This document shows positions 5,196 to 6,457 of a DNA stretch of 6,457 nucleotides, piece after piece. Source of the DNA: an uncultured Coriobacteriaceae bacterium (GTDB lineage Bacteria > Actinomycetota > Coriobacteriia > Coriobacteriales > Atopobiaceae); the NCBI GenBank assembly GCA_947367165.1, contig CANBCO010000019.1, positions 1-6,457 of the forward strand. Direction: 5' to 3'. The notes under the pieces were generated by a model, which was not told where the DNA came from, searched no databases, and saw only the letters and a program-made list of their open reading frames with translations. The position numbers and the translations under genes are program-made. Each line of letters begins with the position of its first letter. Positions within the stretch are counted from its first letter, which is position 1.

Positions 5196-6457
5196 GTGGC
5201 AGATTTTGAATCCACAGATTTTGATGCCATAAAGCTTTCGCTTGCATCGGCCGACCAGATTAGATCGTGGTCACACGGTGAGGTGAAAAAACCAGAGACC
5301 ATCAATTATCGTACGTTACGACCCGAGAAAGACGGGCTCTTTTGCGAGAAAATATTTGGGCCGACCAAAGATTTTGAGTGTGCGTGCGGAAAGTATCGCG
5401 GCATTCGTTTTAAAGGAATTGTGTGCGAACGCTGCGGCGTTGAGGTAACTAAGTCAAATGTGAGACGTGGTCGCATGGGTCATATTGAGCTGGCGGCTCC
5501 CGTTTCTCATATTTGGTTTTTTAAGAGCCCGACTTCGTTTCCTCTCTCGCGGTTGCTTGATATCAAAACAAAAGACTTAGAGAAGGTGCTTTATTTTTCT
5601 AACTACATCATTACCTCGGTAGATACCGATGCGCGTGAAGAAGATGCAAAAGATCTTCGCGAGGAGCTGGAAGCTGACATGGAGCAGCTTGATGCAGAGC
5701 TTCTTGACCAGATTGAAAGCGTAAAGGCGCAAAACGAGGAGAATGAAGAGATTGAGCCGCTCACACAAGAAGAAATCTTAGAAGAGATTGAAGAGCTCAA
5801 AGAAGAATACGCCGAAGAAAAACAGTTGCGCCAAGATGCGTATAAAAAGTTTATGCAACTTAAGCCTGGTGACCTCATTGCTGAAGAGGCACTTTTCCGT
5901 ATGTTAAAACGGTATTATTCGCTCTACTTTACCGGTGGCATGGGTGCTTCTGCTGTTCGCGACTTGATTGAAAACGTGGATCTTGAGGCTGAGTCAAAGA
6001 TGCTTCGAGAGATTATTGCTACAGATGATGGGCAAAAAGCAAAACGCGAAAATGCCGTAAAGCGTCTTGAGATTATCGATGCCTTTTTAGAGGGCGATTC
6101 TGAACCTACCAACATGATTTTAGACGTTATTCCTGTTATTCCGCCTGATTTGCGTGCACTTGTGCAGCTTGACGGGGGACGTTTTGCAGCAAGTGACTTA
6201 AATGAGCTCTATCGACGTGTTATTAACAGAAATAACCGTTTAAAGCGTCTTTTAGACCTTGAAGCTCCGGCGATTATTGTGAACAACGAAAAGCGCATGT
6301 TGCAAGAGGCAGTAGACGCGCTTTTTGATAACGGACGCCGTGGTAAACCAGTGACTGGTCGTTCTGGACGTCCGCTCAAATCATTTGCTGAGGCACTAAA
6401 AGGAAAACAAGGACGTTTTCGTCAAAACTTGTTAGGTAAACGTGTTGATTATTCTGG
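5196..6457 (+). CDS. rpoC: DNA-directed RNA polymerase subunit beta-prime (3' end missing)
   Basis: The largest RNA polymerase subunit is cut by the right edge after about 420 codons, at GKRVDYS. GTG 5196 follows AGGAGAGG, and the protein opens directly with family-typical sequence ([10 protein letters not shown]). Zinc ribbon 1 is intact: Cys62, Cys64, Cys77 and Cys80 (CACG...CERCG). [15 protein letters not shown] follows, then an unusual PTSFPLSR stretch (112-119) where LPSRIG or VPSRLG is normal. Residues about 144-225 are a Glu/Lys-rich helical insertion between the ITSVD and FTGGMGA motifs, in the place of the actinobacterial beta-prime insertion. Later landmarks are [17 protein letters not shown], the [14 protein letters not shown] lid/rudder region, [20 protein letters not shown], and [19 protein letters not shown] leading into switch 2. 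The catalytic NADFDGD motif, bridge helix and trigger loop lie outside the window. The gene is 20 bp downstream of rpoB in one operon. Identity is certain. Confidence 0.98.
   Translation, partial: MADFESTDFDAIKLSLASADQIRSWSHGEVKKPETINYRTLRPEKDGLFCEKIFGPTKDFECACGKYRGIRFKGIVCERCGVEVTKSNVRRGRMGHIELAAPVSHIWFFKSPTSFPLSRLLDIKTKDLEKVLYFSNYIITSVDTDAREEDAKDLREELEADMEQLDAELLDQIESVKAQNEENEEIEPLTQEEILEEIEELKEEYAEEKQLRQDAYKKFMQLKPGDLIAEEALFRMLKRYYSLYFTGGMGASAVRDLIENVDLEAESKMLREIIATDDGQKAKRENAVKRLEIIDAFLEGDSEPTNMILDVIPVIPPDLRALVQLDGGRFAASDLNELYRRVINRNNRLKRLLDLEAPAIIVNNEKRMLQEAVDALFDNGRRGKPVTGRSGRPLKSFAEALKGKQGRFRQNLLGKRVDYS

Overview
The window reads as bacterial DNA from the Actinomycetota, most likely the class Coriobacteriia (Atopobium/Olsenella/Lancefieldella-like). 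Three things point there. The RNA polymerase beta-prime chain carries a long charged helical insertion in the place where actinobacterial enzymes have one. The beta chain follows actinobacterial more than proteobacterial sequence over most of its length. The neighbouring gene combines BspA-type leucine-rich repeats with tryptophan-rich wall-binding repeats, a combination common in host-associated Coriobacteriia. The class-level assignment is inference; the phylum is better supported.

Layout, all on the plus strand. Positions 1-1285 hold the 3' part of a large surface-protein gene: at least five BspA/DUF285 repeats of exactly 27 codons, a spacer domain, a proline-rich hinge, and a Trp/Tyr-rich C-terminal repeat domain. 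Positions 1286-1572 are non-coding and contain a long hairpin-forming inverted repeat (1306-1395), candidate promoters and a strong Shine-Dalgarno sequence. Positions 1573-5175 encode complete RpoB (1200 residues, GTG start). After a 20-bp gap rpoC starts at 5196 (GTG) and runs off the right edge after about 420 codons, before the catalytic NADFDGD motif.

rpoB and rpoC encode the two largest subunits of RNA polymerase and are clearly one operon. No ribosomal protein gene (rplJ/rplL) lies directly upstream of rpoB; instead there is a surface-protein gene and a 287-bp gap, so rpoBC probably has its own promoter here.

The most unusual content lies inside the polymerase genes. RpoB fork loop 2, next to the active site and the streptolydigin pocket, has an unfamiliar sequence twice the usual length. 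A near-invariant Asn before an active-site Arg is Lys. In RpoC the conserved LPSRIG/VPSRLG-type motif after the zinc ribbon is replaced. The other notable item is the long hairpin upstream of rpoB, which I cannot assign to a known RNA family. I saw no mobile-element gene, CRISPR array, tRNA or rRNA.
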